DNA of 64,000 nucleotides, from contig NZ_VDGT01000001.1 of assembly GCF_006335015.1 (NCBI RefSeq), forward strand, positions 496,001-560,000, written 5' to 3'. Numbering within the stretch: position 1 is the first letter of the stretch; each line of letters opens with the position of its first letter. The translations under genes were made by a program, and so were the position numbers. Shown piece after piece: positions 51,875 to 60,048 of this stretch. The notes below the pieces were generated by a model. It ran no database searches. It was given only the letters and a program-made list of their open reading frames with translations, and was not told the origin of the DNA. Origin of the DNA: Streptomyces sedi (lineage in GTDB: Bacteria > Actinomycetota > Actinomycetes > Streptomycetales > Streptomycetaceae).

Positions 51875-54800
51875 ATGGGCGTGCGCACCTGGATTCAGGA
51901 CTGGCCGGTCTACCGGCAACTGACCGGGCAGGACCCGCGCGGCGCCGCCGCCCGTTCCCCGGAAACGGACGCGCTGCGCGCCCGCACCGAGTCCGCCGAC
52001 CGCGTCGTCGACTCGATCTGCCCGTACTGCGCCGTCGGCTGCGGCCAGCGGATCTACGTCGAGGACGAACAGATCACCCAGATCGAGGGCGACCCCGCCT
52101 CCCCGGTCAGCAGGGGCCGGCTGTGCCCCAAGGGCGCGGCGACCCGCCAGATGGTCTCCTCCGACACCCGCGAGTACCGCGTCCGCTACCGGCCGCCGCA
52201 CGCCACCGAGTGGCAGTCGCTCGACCTGGACACCGCGATGGACATGATCGCCGACCGGGTGATCGCCACCCGCCGCGACACCTGGCGCTGGGAGCAGGAC
52301 GGGCGGCGCGTGGCACACACCCTCGGCATCGCGAGCCTCGGCGGCGCCGTGCTCGACAACGAGGAGAACTACCTGCTGAAGAAGCTCTTCACCGGCCTCG
52401 GCGTCGTCTCCGTCGAGAACCAGGCGCGGGTCTGCCACTCCTCCACGGTCGCCGGCCTCGGCACCTCGTTCGGCAGGGGCGGCGCCACCACCTTCATGCA
52501 GGACCTCCAGAACTCGGACTGCGTCGTCATCCAGGGCTCCAACTTCGCCGAGGCGCACCCCGTGGGCTTCCAGTGGGTGATGGAGGCCAAGGCGCGCGGC
52601 GCGACGATCATCCACGTCGACCCGCGCTTCACCCGCACCAGCGCCCTCGCCGACCTGCACGTCCCGATCCGCGCCGGCAGCGACATCGCGTTCCTCGGCG
52701 GGCTGATCCGCCATGTGCTGGAGGAGGAGAAGGACTTCAGGGAGTACGTGCGGACCTACACCAACGCGGCGACGCTGGTCGGCGAGGACTTCCGCGACAC
52801 CGACGACCTCGACGGCCTCTTCTCGGGGCTCGACCCGGACACCGGCGCCTACTCCTCCGCCAGCTGGGCCTACGCCGGGACCTCGGTCCGCGCCCCCGCC
52901 GGCAGCCAGCGCGCCCAGCCCGGCGAGGCGATCGCCATGGCGAGCCGCGCCGGCGGCTCCGAGTCCCACGGCTCCGGCGGGCACGACGTGCCGACCGCCC
53001 CCGAACGCGACGAGACCCTCACCCACCCGCGCTGCGTCTACCAGGTGCTGCGCCGCCACTACGCCCGCTACACGCCCGAGATGGTCGAACGGGTCTGCGG
53101 CGTGCCGCCCGAGACGTTCCGCAGGGTCGCGGACGCGCTCACCGGCAGCTCGGGACCGGAGCGCACCGCCGCGTTCGTCTACGCCGTCGGCTGGACCCAG
53201 CACACCGTCGGCGCCCAGTACATCCGCGCCGCCAGCGTCCTCCAGCTGCTGCTCGGCAACATCGGCCGCCCCGGCGGCGGCATCCAGGCGCTGCGCGGCC
53301 ACGCCAGCATCCAGGGCTCAAGCGACATCCCCACGCTCTTCAACCTGCTGCCCGGCTATCTGCCGATGCCGCAGGTCACCCACGACCCGGACCTGGCGTC
53401 GTTCGTCGACGCGGTCCGCACCCACAAGGGCTACTGGGCCGAGACCCGCGCCTACCTGGTCAGCCTGCTCAAGGCGTACTACGGGGACGCCGCCACCCCG
53501 GAGAACGACTTCTGCTTCGACCACCTGCCGCGCCTCACCGGCTCGCACAGCACCTACGACACGGTCCTCGCCCAGCTCGACGGCGCCTGCAAGGGCTACT
53601 TCCTGCTCGGCGAGAACCCGGCGGTCGGCTCGGCCAACACCCGGCTGCAACGCCTCGGCATGGCCAACCTGGACTGGCTGGTGGTCCGCGACTTCCAGCT
53701 GATCGAGTCCGCGACCTGGTGGCGCGACGGGCCCGAGGTGGAGAACGGCGAGATCTCCCCCGAGACCAACGGCACCGAGGTCTTCTTCCTGCCGGCGGCG
53801 GCGCACACCGAGAAGTCCGGCTCGTTCACCAACACCAACCGCTGGCTCCAGTGGCACCACGCCGCGATCGAGCCGCCCGACGACGCGCGCAGCGAGCTGT
53901 GGTTCGCCTACCACCTCGGCCGGATCATCCGCGAGAAGCTCGCCGACTCCGACGACCCGGCCGACCGGCTCTTCCTCGACCTGGCCTGGGACTACCCGCT
54001 GGTCGGCGCGCACCGGGAGCCGGACGCCGAGGCGGTGCTCGCCGAGATCAACGGGACCGGACCCGACGGCGAACCCCTCAGCGCCTACACGGAGTTGCGC
54101 GGCGACGGCTCCACCTCCTGCGGCTGCTGGATCTACTGCGGCGTCCGCGCCGACGGCGTCAACCAGGCGGCCCGCCGCCGCCCGCACACGGAGCAGGACT
54201 GGGTGGCCGCCGAGTGGGCCTGGGCCTGGCCGGCGAACCGCCGCATCCTCTACAACCGCGCCTCCGCCGCGCCCGACGGCCGGCCGTGGAGCGCGCGCAA
54301 GGCGTATGTCTGGTGGGACGAGGAGTCCGGCGACTGGACCGGCCACGACAACCCGGACTTCGTGCCCGGTTTGCGCCCCGACCATGTGCCGGACGAGCGG
54401 GCGAGCGGGGTGGCCGCGCTGCGCGGCGACGACCCGTTCGTGATGCAGGGCGACGGCAAGGGCTGGCTCTACGCGCCGGCCGGCCTCACCGACGGCCCGA
54501 TGCCCAGCCACTACGAGCCGCAGGACTCCCCGTTCACCAACCCCCTGCACCCGGCGCACTCCCGCTCCCCGGTCCGCACCACCCACCCCAGGCCCGGCAA
54601 CCTGTACCACCCGTCGGGCGACGAGCCGGGCGCGGCGGTCTTCCCCTACGTGGTGACGACCTACCGGCTGACCGAGCACTTCACGGCCGGCGGCATGACC
54701 CGCTGGTCGCCGTATCTCGCCGAGCTGCAACCGGAGTTCTTCTGCGAGGTCTCCCCCGAGCTGGCCGCCGAGCGCGGCCTGGAGCACCGCGGCTGGGCCA

Positions 54801-55117
54801 CCGTCGTCACCGCGCGGGGCGCCGTCGAGGCGCGGGTGCTGGTCACCGCGCGGATGGCGCCGCTACGCGCCGACGGGCGGACCGTGCACCAGATCGGGCT
54901 GCCCTACCACTGGGGGCCCAACGGCCACACCACGGGCGACGCCGCCAACGAGCTGTCCTCCATCGCGCTCGACCCCAACGTCCACATCCAGGAGGTCAAG
55001 GCGCTGTCCGCCGACATCCGCCCCGGCCGCCGGCCGCGCGGGCCGGCGCTGCTCGAACTGCTCGCCGACTACCGCCGCAGGGCGGGCGTCACCACCGCCA
55101 CCGGCACGGAGGTCTGA
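51875..55117 (+). CDS. fdhA: Formate dehydrogenase alpha (molybdopterin) subunit, Cys form
   Basis: A 1080-residue molybdo/tungsto-bis-MGD enzyme oxidising formate. [4Fe-4S] ligands: Cys49, 52, 56 (CPYCAVGC) and 84 (GRLCPKG). The metal ligand is Cys187 in NQARVCHS, where the E. coli FDH-N/O enzymes have selenocysteine; His188 follows. Later blocks QGSNFAEAHP, GEIS and the C-terminal GLPYHWGPNGHTTGDAAN match the nitrate-inducible, membrane-bound group. No Tat signal is visible, so the active site may face the cytoplasm. Operon with the FeS and NrfD-like genes. Confidence 0.92.
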   Translation: MGVRTWIQDWPVYRQLTGQDPRGAAARSPETDALRARTESADRVVDSICPYCAVGCGQRIYVEDEQITQIEGDPASPVSRGRLCPKGAATRQMVSSDTREYRVRYRPPHATEWQSLDLDTAMDMIADRVIATRRDTWRWEQDGRRVAHTLGIASLGGAVLDNEENYLLKKLFTGLGVVSVENQARVCHSSTVAGLGTSFGRGGATTFMQDLQNSDCVVIQGSNFAEAHPVGFQWVMEAKARGATIIHVDPRFTRTSALADLHVPIRAGSDIAFLGGLIRHVLEEEKDFREYVRTYTNAATLVGEDFRDTDDLDGLFSGLDPDTGAYSSASWAYAGTSVRAPAGSQRAQPGEAIAMASRAGGSESHGSGGHDVPTAPERDETLTHPRCVYQVLRRHYARYTPEMVERVCGVPPETFRRVADALTGSSGPERTAAFVYAVGWTQHTVGAQYIRAASVLQLLLGNIGRPGGGIQALRGHASIQGSSDIPTLFNLLPGYLPMPQVTHDPDLASFVDAVRTHKGYWAETRAYLVSLLKAYYGDAATPENDFCFDHLPRLTGSHSTYDTVLAQLDGACKGYFLLGENPAVGSANTRLQRLGMANLDWLVVRDFQLIESATWWRDGPEVENGEISPETNGTEVFFLPAAAHTEKSGSFTNTNRWLQWHHAAIEPPDDARSELWFAYHLGRIIREKLADSDDPADRLFLDLAWDYPLVGAHREPDAEAVLAEINGTGPDGEPLSAYTELRGDGSTSCGCWIYCGVRADGVNQAARRRPHTEQDWVAAEWAWAWPANRRILYNRASAAPDGRPWSARKAYVWWDEESGDWTGHDNPDFVPGLRPDHVPDERASGVAALRGDDPFVMQGDGKGWLYAPAGLTDGPMPSHYEPQDSPFTNPLHPAHSRSPVRTTHPRPGNLYHPSGDEPGAAVFPYVVTTYRLTEHFTAGGMTRWSPYLAELQPEFFCEVSPELAAERGLEHRGWATVVTARGAVEARVLVTARMAPLRADGRTVHQIGLPYHWGPNGHTTGDAANELSSIALDPNVHIQEVKALSADIRPGRRPRGPALLELLADYRRRAGVTTATGTEV

Positions 55118-55120
55118 CCG

Positions 55121-56086
55121 TTGACGACCGAACAGACGACCGGACAGACGACCGGGCAGACGACCGGAGAGACGACCGGACAACAGCCCCCGCGGGTCGG
55201 CTTCTTCACCGACACCTCCGTCTGCATCGGCTGCAAGGCGTGCGAGGTGGCCTGCAAGGAGTGGAACCTGGTCCCCGAGGACGGGCTCACCCTCACCGGC
55301 ATGAGCTACGACAACACCGAGGCGCTCGGCGCCTCCACCTGGCGGCATGTCGCGTTCATCGAGCAGACCAAGCCGCTCGGCGGCCAGCAGGCCCACCAAC
55401 CACACGCGGACCTCGACGTGTTGGCGCTCGCCGCGCGCGGCTCCGCCACCCCGGTCGACGAGGCGGCGATGACCCCGACGACGCCGGGGCCGCCGACCGC
55501 CGACGGGCGCACGGAGCTGCGTTGGCTGATGGCCTCCGACGTCTGCAAGCACTGCACGGAGGCCGCCTGCCTCGACGTCTGCCCGACGGGCGCGCTCTTC
55601 CGCACCGAGTTCGGCAGCGTCGTCGTCCAGCAGGACGTCTGCAACGGCTGCGGCTACTGCGTGCCGGCCTGCCCGTTCGGAGTGATCGAGCAACGCGAGG
55701 GCGACGGGCGGGCGTTCAAGTGCACCCTCTGCTACGACCGGCTCGGCGCCGGGCAGGAGCCGGCCTGCGCCAAGGCGTGCCCCACCGACTCCATCCAGTT
55801 CGGCCCGCTGGACGCGCTGCGCGAACGGGCCGAGCGGCGGGTCGCCCAACTCCACGCGGCCGGCGTCCCCGACGCCCGGCTCTACGGCGCCGAGCCCGAC
55901 GACGGGGTCGGCGGGGCCGGCGCGTTCTTCCTGCTGCTGGACGAGCCGGAGGTGTACGGGCTGCCGCCGGACCCCAGGGTCACCACGCGTGACCTGCCCA
56001 CCATGTGGCGGCACGCCGCGCTGGCCGCCGTCACCCTGCTCGGCGGGATCGCCGCCGCGCACCGCGTCTTCGGGAGGAAGCGATGA
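55121..56086 (+). CDS. Formate dehydrogenase iron-sulfur (beta) subunit
   Basis: A 321-residue four-cluster ferredoxin-like subunit: CIGCKACEVACK, CKHCTEAACLDVC, CNGCGYCVPACPFG and CTLCYDRL...PACAKAC. It passes electrons from the alpha subunit to the membrane partner. C-terminal helix (LAAVTLLGGIAAAHRVF) anchors it. The N-terminus contains TTGQ repeats encoded by 12-bp tandem repeats. TTG at 55121 after GGAGGT; 3 bases after fdhA. Confidence 0.92.
   Translation: MTTEQTTGQTTGQTTGETTGQQPPRVGFFTDTSVCIGCKACEVACKEWNLVPEDGLTLTGMSYDNTEALGASTWRHVAFIEQTKPLGGQQAHQPHADLDVLALAARGSATPVDEAAMTPTTPGPPTADGRTELRWLMASDVCKHCTEAACLDVCPTGALFRTEFGSVVVQQDVCNGCGYCVPACPFGVIEQREGDGRAFKCTLCYDRLGAGQEPACAKACPTDSIQFGPLDALRERAERRVAQLHAAGVPDARLYGAEPDDGVGGAGAFFLLLDEPEVYGLPPDPRVTTRDLPTMWRHAALAAVTLLGGIAAAHRVFGRKR
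55133..55180 (+). repeat. 12-bp tandem repeat in the FeS subunit N-terminus
   Basis: Four in-frame units of CAGACGACCGGA (variants with G for A or C) encode QTTG/ETTG. In-frame unit number could vary between strains. Confidence 0.85.
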
Positions 56087-57120
56087 GCGAGGCACGAGTC
56101 ACCCGCGACGGCCTGGAGGGCGTGCGCCCCGGGCGGGAGGCGCTCTTCGGCAACGGGCTCGACGGCGGGAGGCGGCGGGGAAGAGAACGACCGGTGGTGC
56201 CGCAGGCCGAGTTCACCTCCTACTACGGGCGGCCGGTGCTGAAGGTGCCCTCGTGGGAGGCGCGGGACATCGCCGGCTACATGTTCCTCGGCGGGCTGGC
56301 CGGCGCCGGCTCGGCGCTGGCCGCCGCCGCCCAGTTCACGGGGCGGCCGGCCACGGCGCGGGCGTTGAAGCTCAGCTCGCTGGGCGCGATCTCGCTGTCC
56401 ACCGCCGCCCTCGTCCACGACCTGGGGCGCCCCGCCCGCTTCCTCAACATGCTGCGGGTCGCCAAGCCGACGTCGCCGATGAGCGTCGGCTCCTGGCTGC
56501 TCGCCGGCTACGGCCCGGCGGCCGGGCTGGCCGCGGCCAGCGCGGCGACCGGGCTGCTGCCGCGCCTCGGCACGGCGGCGACGCTGGCCGCCGCCGGGCT
56601 GGGCCCGGCCGTCGCCACCTACACGGGGGTGCTGCTCGCGGACACCGCGGTGCCCTCGTGGCACGAAGCCCACCGCGAACTCCCGCACCTGTTCGCCGCG
56701 TCCGCCGCCACGGCCGGCGCCGGCATGGCCCTGCTCGCCGGCCCCCGCCGGGAGAACGGGCCGGCCCGCGCGGTCGCGGCGCTGGCGGCCGGCGGTGAGG
56801 CGCTGGCGCTGCGCTCCCTGCTGACCAGCGCGGGGCACGCCGCCGAGCCCTACCGCACGGGCCGCCCCGGGCGGCTGCTCACCACGGCGAAACGCCTCGC
56901 GTTCCTCGGCACGGCGGGCGCCACGCTGCTCGCCGGCCGCAGCCGCACGGCCGCCGCCCTCAGCGGCGCCACCCTGCTGGCCGCCTCGGCCGCCACCCGC
57001 TTCGCCGTCTTCCACGCGGGCATCGCCTCCGCCCGCGACCCCAAGTACACGGTCCTCCCCCAACGCCTGCGCCTCCAGGCGGAGGCGGAAGCGGAAGCGG
57101 AAGCGACGGGCGCGGCGTAG
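56083..57120 (+). CDS. NrfD-like membrane subunit
   Basis: A 345-residue NrfD/polysulfide-reductase-type membrane protein with about eight to nine helices, LKVPSWEARDIAGYMFLGGLAGAGSALAAAAQF, LVHDLGRPARFLNMLRVAKPTSPMSVGSW and the charged tail. It is the likely quinone- reactive anchor of the formate dehydrogenase. The last residues are an EAEAEAEA run. ATGA overlap with the FeS gene. Confidence 0.88.
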   Translation: MSEARVTRDGLEGVRPGREALFGNGLDGGRRRGRERPVVPQAEFTSYYGRPVLKVPSWEARDIAGYMFLGGLAGAGSALAAAAQFTGRPATARALKLSSLGAISLSTAALVHDLGRPARFLNMLRVAKPTSPMSVGSWLLAGYGPAAGLAAASAATGLLPRLGTAATLAAAGLGPAVATYTGVLLADTAVPSWHEAHRELPHLFAASAATAGAGMALLAGPRRENGPARAVAALAAGGEALALRSLLTSAGHAAEPYRTGRPGRLLTTAKRLAFLGTAGATLLAGRSRTAAALSGATLLAASAATRFAVFHAGIASARDPKYTVLPQRLRLQAEAEAEAEATGAA

Positions 57121-57142
57121 CGGGGTTCGGCGGCCGGTCGCG

Positions 57143-57805
57143 TCACGCCGCCGTCGGCGCCCGCACCGCCTCCGCCGGGCCCGTGGCGCGGGCCGTCGCG
57201 ACGAGGGCGTAGCCGAGGGCGAGGGTGGTGGCGGCGAGGGTGGCGAGGGCGGGGAGGAAGGTGGGGTCGGACGGGTCGAGGAAGGGGTAGATCGCGGCGT
57301 CCGAGAAGAGATAGACCACCAGGTAGGCCAGCAGCGCCCCGCCCCAGGTCAGCGGGTACCACCAGCGGGAGTCCCGCTGGCGGCGGCCCACGCAGAGCCA
57401 GTCGACGAGCGCGGCCAGCGGGGTGAGCAGGTGCTCGAAGAAGGACCAGGTCTCGTCGATGCCGCCGCCCATCGCCGTGAACCAGGTGACCATCACCACC
57501 AGCAGGCTGACCGACAGCAGCCCGCGCAGCCAGGCCGTGGGCGGCTCGGGGCGGCGCAGTGCCGCCGCCGTGAGGGTGGCGACGACGACCGCCGAGTAGC
57601 CGAGTGCCGCCGCGACGCTCGCCAGTTGGCTGAGTCCGAGCAGTGTGCCGCCGTCCGTCGCCCGGTAGCCGAGGACCGCGCAGACGACGATCAGCACCCG
57701 CCACAGCGTCTCGCCGAGGAGCGTTCCCGACGGGCGGTCGGAGGGGGAGGCCGGCGGGGCGGGGGCGGCGGGGCGCGGGCGCTGGTACGTCGGGGCGTGG
57801 TGCAT
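57143..57805 (-). CDS. Pr6Pr-like integral membrane protein
   Basis: A 220-residue membrane protein with six helices (LWRVLIVVCAVLGYRA, LGYSAVVVATLTAAAL, LLSVSLLVVMVTWF, LTPLAALVDWLCVG, WGGALLAYLVVYLFS, LATLAATTLALGYALVA). The segments HLLTPLAALVDWL and WWYPLTWGGALLAYLVVYL fit the Pr6Pr family, whose role is unknown. Upstream (57806-57850) are GTCCTTCGGAGG direct repeats. Convergent with the NrfD gene. Confidence 0.7.
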   Translation of the reverse strand: MHHAPTYQRPRPAAPAPPASPSDRPSGTLLGETLWRVLIVVCAVLGYRATDGGTLLGLSQLASVAAALGYSAVVVATLTAAALRRPEPPTAWLRGLLSVSLLVVMVTWFTAMGGGIDETWSFFEHLLTPLAALVDWLCVGRRQRDSRWWYPLTWGGALLAYLVVYLFSDAAIYPFLDPSDPTFLPALATLAATTLALGYALVATARATGPAEAVRAPTAA

Positions 57806-57976
57806 CGGAGGGCGGGTCCTTCGGAGGGCGGTCCTTCGGAGGCGCGCGGGCGGTCTCTCGCTGGGGCGATCCCTCGCGGGCGCGACCTTACGAGCGTAGG
57901 ACCGGAGGGGCCCCGGCGGGCGCCATGCGGGGCGCCTGCCACGGCCTTGTCGAGAAGGGGTTTCGAAGTTGTGACA

Positions 57977-57999
57977 GGGGCGGCTCCCCGGGCCGCCCC
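57977..57999 (-). terminator. Hairpin downstream of the DinB-like gene
   Basis: GGGGCGGC and GCCGCCCC around a 7-base loop, about 12 bases after the DinB-like stop codon on the transcribed side. Confidence 0.65.
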
Positions 58000-58010
58000 C
58001 GGCGGTCGGC

Positions 58011-58529
58011 TCAGGCCGTTCCGTCCCTCAACAGGCCCCGCACATAGGCCGCCTGCCCCACGTGCTGGAGGTCCTCGGCGACGAGGCTGACCAGCCGGAC
58101 GCCGAGCGTCACCGGCGGGTTCCAACGGTCGTCGACGATCTCGGCGAGGTCGCCGATCTTCACCCTGTTGAGGTAGGAGACGGTGCGTTCGTGGACGCCG
58201 ACGTGGTAACCGATCAGCAGCTCGGCCTCGGGCGCGCCGAGGGCGGCCACGTCCTCGGAGGTGTGGCCGAAGCCGGTGGCCTCGGTGGGGAACGGCAACG
58301 CGAAGCGTTCGGCCCAGCGGTCCCTGGTCCACACCTGCGCGCGCCCGGTGACCTCGGCGATGTGGTCGTCCTGCACCCGGGTGAGGTGCCAGACCAGCCA
58401 GCCGATCGGGTTGGCCCGGGGGCCGACGCGGGCGGCGATCTCCTCGGGGGTCAGCCCGGTGACGGTGGCCTCCACCTCCTCCCTGATCCGGTCGAAGGCG
58501 TCCACCAGCAGCTCGGTGCTCGCGTTCAC
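58011..58529 (-). CDS. DinB/DUF664-like four-helix protein
   Basis: A 172-residue DinB-superfamily protein: first helix ELLVDAFDRIREEVEATVTGLTPEEI, PIGWLVWHLTRVQDDHIAEVTG with candidate metal His residues, VHERTVSY and EDLQHVGQAAYVRGLL with the last His. The family includes mycothiol-dependent and metal-dependent transferases. GTG start at 58529 with AGAGGAG upstream. Confidence 0.85.
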   Translation of the reverse strand: MNASTELLVDAFDRIREEVEATVTGLTPEEIAARVGPRANPIGWLVWHLTRVQDDHIAEVTGRAQVWTRDRWAERFALPFPTEATGFGHTSEDVAALGAPEAELLIGYHVGVHERTVSYLNRVKIGDLAEIVDDRWNPPVTLGVRLVSLVAEDLQHVGQAAYVRGLLRDGTA

Positions 58530-58666
58530 GACGGGCTCCTCTCGGCTTCCGGTTCGGGCCGGAAACGGCGTCCGTGGGGCCGGGTCGGCTTCCGGGGTGG
58601 TGCGGAACGGGGCCCGGCACAGCGACTATGGCACCGCGCGCCGCCGCGCGCCGCCTCACACGACGG

Positions 58667-58697
58667 CGCGCCCCCCGGGTTTCCCCGGGAGGCGCGC
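58667..58697 (-). terminator. Hairpin terminator after the SPFH operon
   Basis: GCGCGCC...CCCGGG and CCCGGG...GGCGCGC around GTTTC, 20 bases after the 58717 stop codon on the transcribed side. Confidence 0.65.
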
Positions 58698-58716
58698 GCG
58701 TGCGGGGGAAGGGGCG

Positions 58717-60048
58717 TCACTCCGAGGCGGCCCGCCGCAGCTGCGCCGCGAGGTCGGCCTGCGTCGCGCCCGCGCGGTCACCGCGTTCGGAACCGTCCAG
58801 CCGGGGCAGCAGCTGCGCCGTCAGCAGGGTGGCCAACGCGGAGGAGTCGCCGCCCGAGCCGGCGTCGGTGCGGACCACCACCGGCTGCGGGGCCTTGCCC
58901 GCCAGCTCGGCGCCGACCTCCAGCCGGCGCCTGGCCAACTCGTACTGGAGCACCGCGCGGTTGTCCCGGTACGCCTGCGCCAGCCTGCTCTGCGCCCTGG
59001 CCTCGTTCTCCGCCGCGATCAGCCCGCTGCGGCCCCTGGTCTCGATCTCGAACCTGACGCGCTGGGCGTTGGTCTCCTGCTTCTCCAGCAGCTGGGCGAC
59101 CTGCTCGCGCGCGTTGTTCAACGCCGCGTTGACCTCGACGATCCGGGCGTCGCGCACCTTCTTGGCGCGTTCGATGTCCATGCCCAGCGCGTCGATCCGC
59201 CGCTTGCGGGTCAGGCCCCACTCCTGGTCGTAGGCGACGCGCTCCTTGGCGACCCGCTCGCGGGTGGCCAGGTGCTGCTGGTACTGGGCGGGGAGTTGGA
59301 CGTCGGGGATGTTGCTGCCGGTGATCCGCACGCCGTAGCGGGAGAGCTGCCGGTTCAGCAGCTCCTGCATGTCGGCGACGTCCGAGCCGCGCAGGTCGTA
59401 GGCGCGTTCGGTGCTGATCTGTCGGGCGCGCTGCCGGATGGCGTCCTGCACGGCGCTGGAGAGGACCAGGTCGAAGTTGCCGGCGCCGATGATGCGGACG
59501 AAGAGCACCGCGTCGGTGATGCGGAACTTCAGGAAGAACTCGATCGACCGCAGCGGCACGTTCTCCCGCGTCGGGCACGCCATCACCGGCGCCGAGTAGG
59601 GGATCTCGGTCGACGTGTCGACCACGAACTCCACCCGCGACCAGGGGTGCCACAGGTAGTGGCGGCCCGGGTCGAGGGTCCTGACCACCGCGCCGTAGCG
59701 GGTGAGGATGCCGTTGGTGCCCTGCTCGATCTCGACGATCGAGGAGCGCCACCACCACAGCCCGCCCACGAGCAGCAGCAGCACGCCGGCGCCGTAGGCG
59801 GGCACGGCCAGCGCGTCGTAGGCGAACTCGCCGACGCCGGAGGCGTCCTGCAGGACCAGCATCACGCCGGTCAGCATGGCGAAGACACCCAGCCACAGCG
59901 GCGCCATCCACCAGAGGCGGCGGCGGTGGCGCGGGATGATGACGGGGGTCAGCGTTCCCGCGTCGCCGCCGCGCAGCAGCCGCGCCACGTCGCCCCAGGG
60001 GGCCACCGCCTCGGCGATGACCGAACGGTTTCCACGTGGCGTGCTCAT
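58717..60048 (-). CDS. SPFH/Band-7 membrane protein (second of pair)
   Basis: A 443-residue protein. Two transmembrane helices (about 45-110), then an SPFH domain (VEIEQGTNGILTRYGAVVRTLDPGRHYLW...) and a coiled-coil tail (LLEKQETNAQRVRFEIETRG, NEARAQSRLAQAYRDN). SPFH proteins oligomerise into membrane scaffolds. ATG overlaps the end of the preceding SPFH gene (ATGA), so the two proteins are probably made in equal amounts. Confidence 0.87.
   Translation of the reverse strand: MSTPRGNRSVIAEAVAPWGDVARLLRGGDAGTLTPVIIPRHRRRLWWMAPLWLGVFAMLTGVMLVLQDASGVGEFAYDALAVPAYGAGVLLLLVGGLWWWRSSIVEIEQGTNGILTRYGAVVRTLDPGRHYLWHPWSRVEFVVDTSTEIPYSAPVMACPTRENVPLRSIEFFLKFRITDAVLFVRIIGAGNFDLVLSSAVQDAIRQRARQISTERAYDLRGSDVADMQELLNRQLSRYGVRITGSNIPDVQLPAQYQQHLATRERVAKERVAYDQEWGLTRKRRIDALGMDIERAKKVRDARIVEVNAALNNAREQVAQLLEKQETNAQRVRFEIETRGRSGLIAAENEARAQSRLAQAYRDNRAVLQYELARRRLEVGAELAGKAPQPVVVRTDAGSGGDSSALATLLTAQLLPRLDGSERGDRAGATQADLAAQLRRAASE

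Noticed and set aside
51508..55992. A 1494-codon open frame overlapping the formate dehydrogenase genes
   Set aside because: Out-of-frame reading of fdhA and the FeS gene; no known domain, extreme Arg/Pro content.
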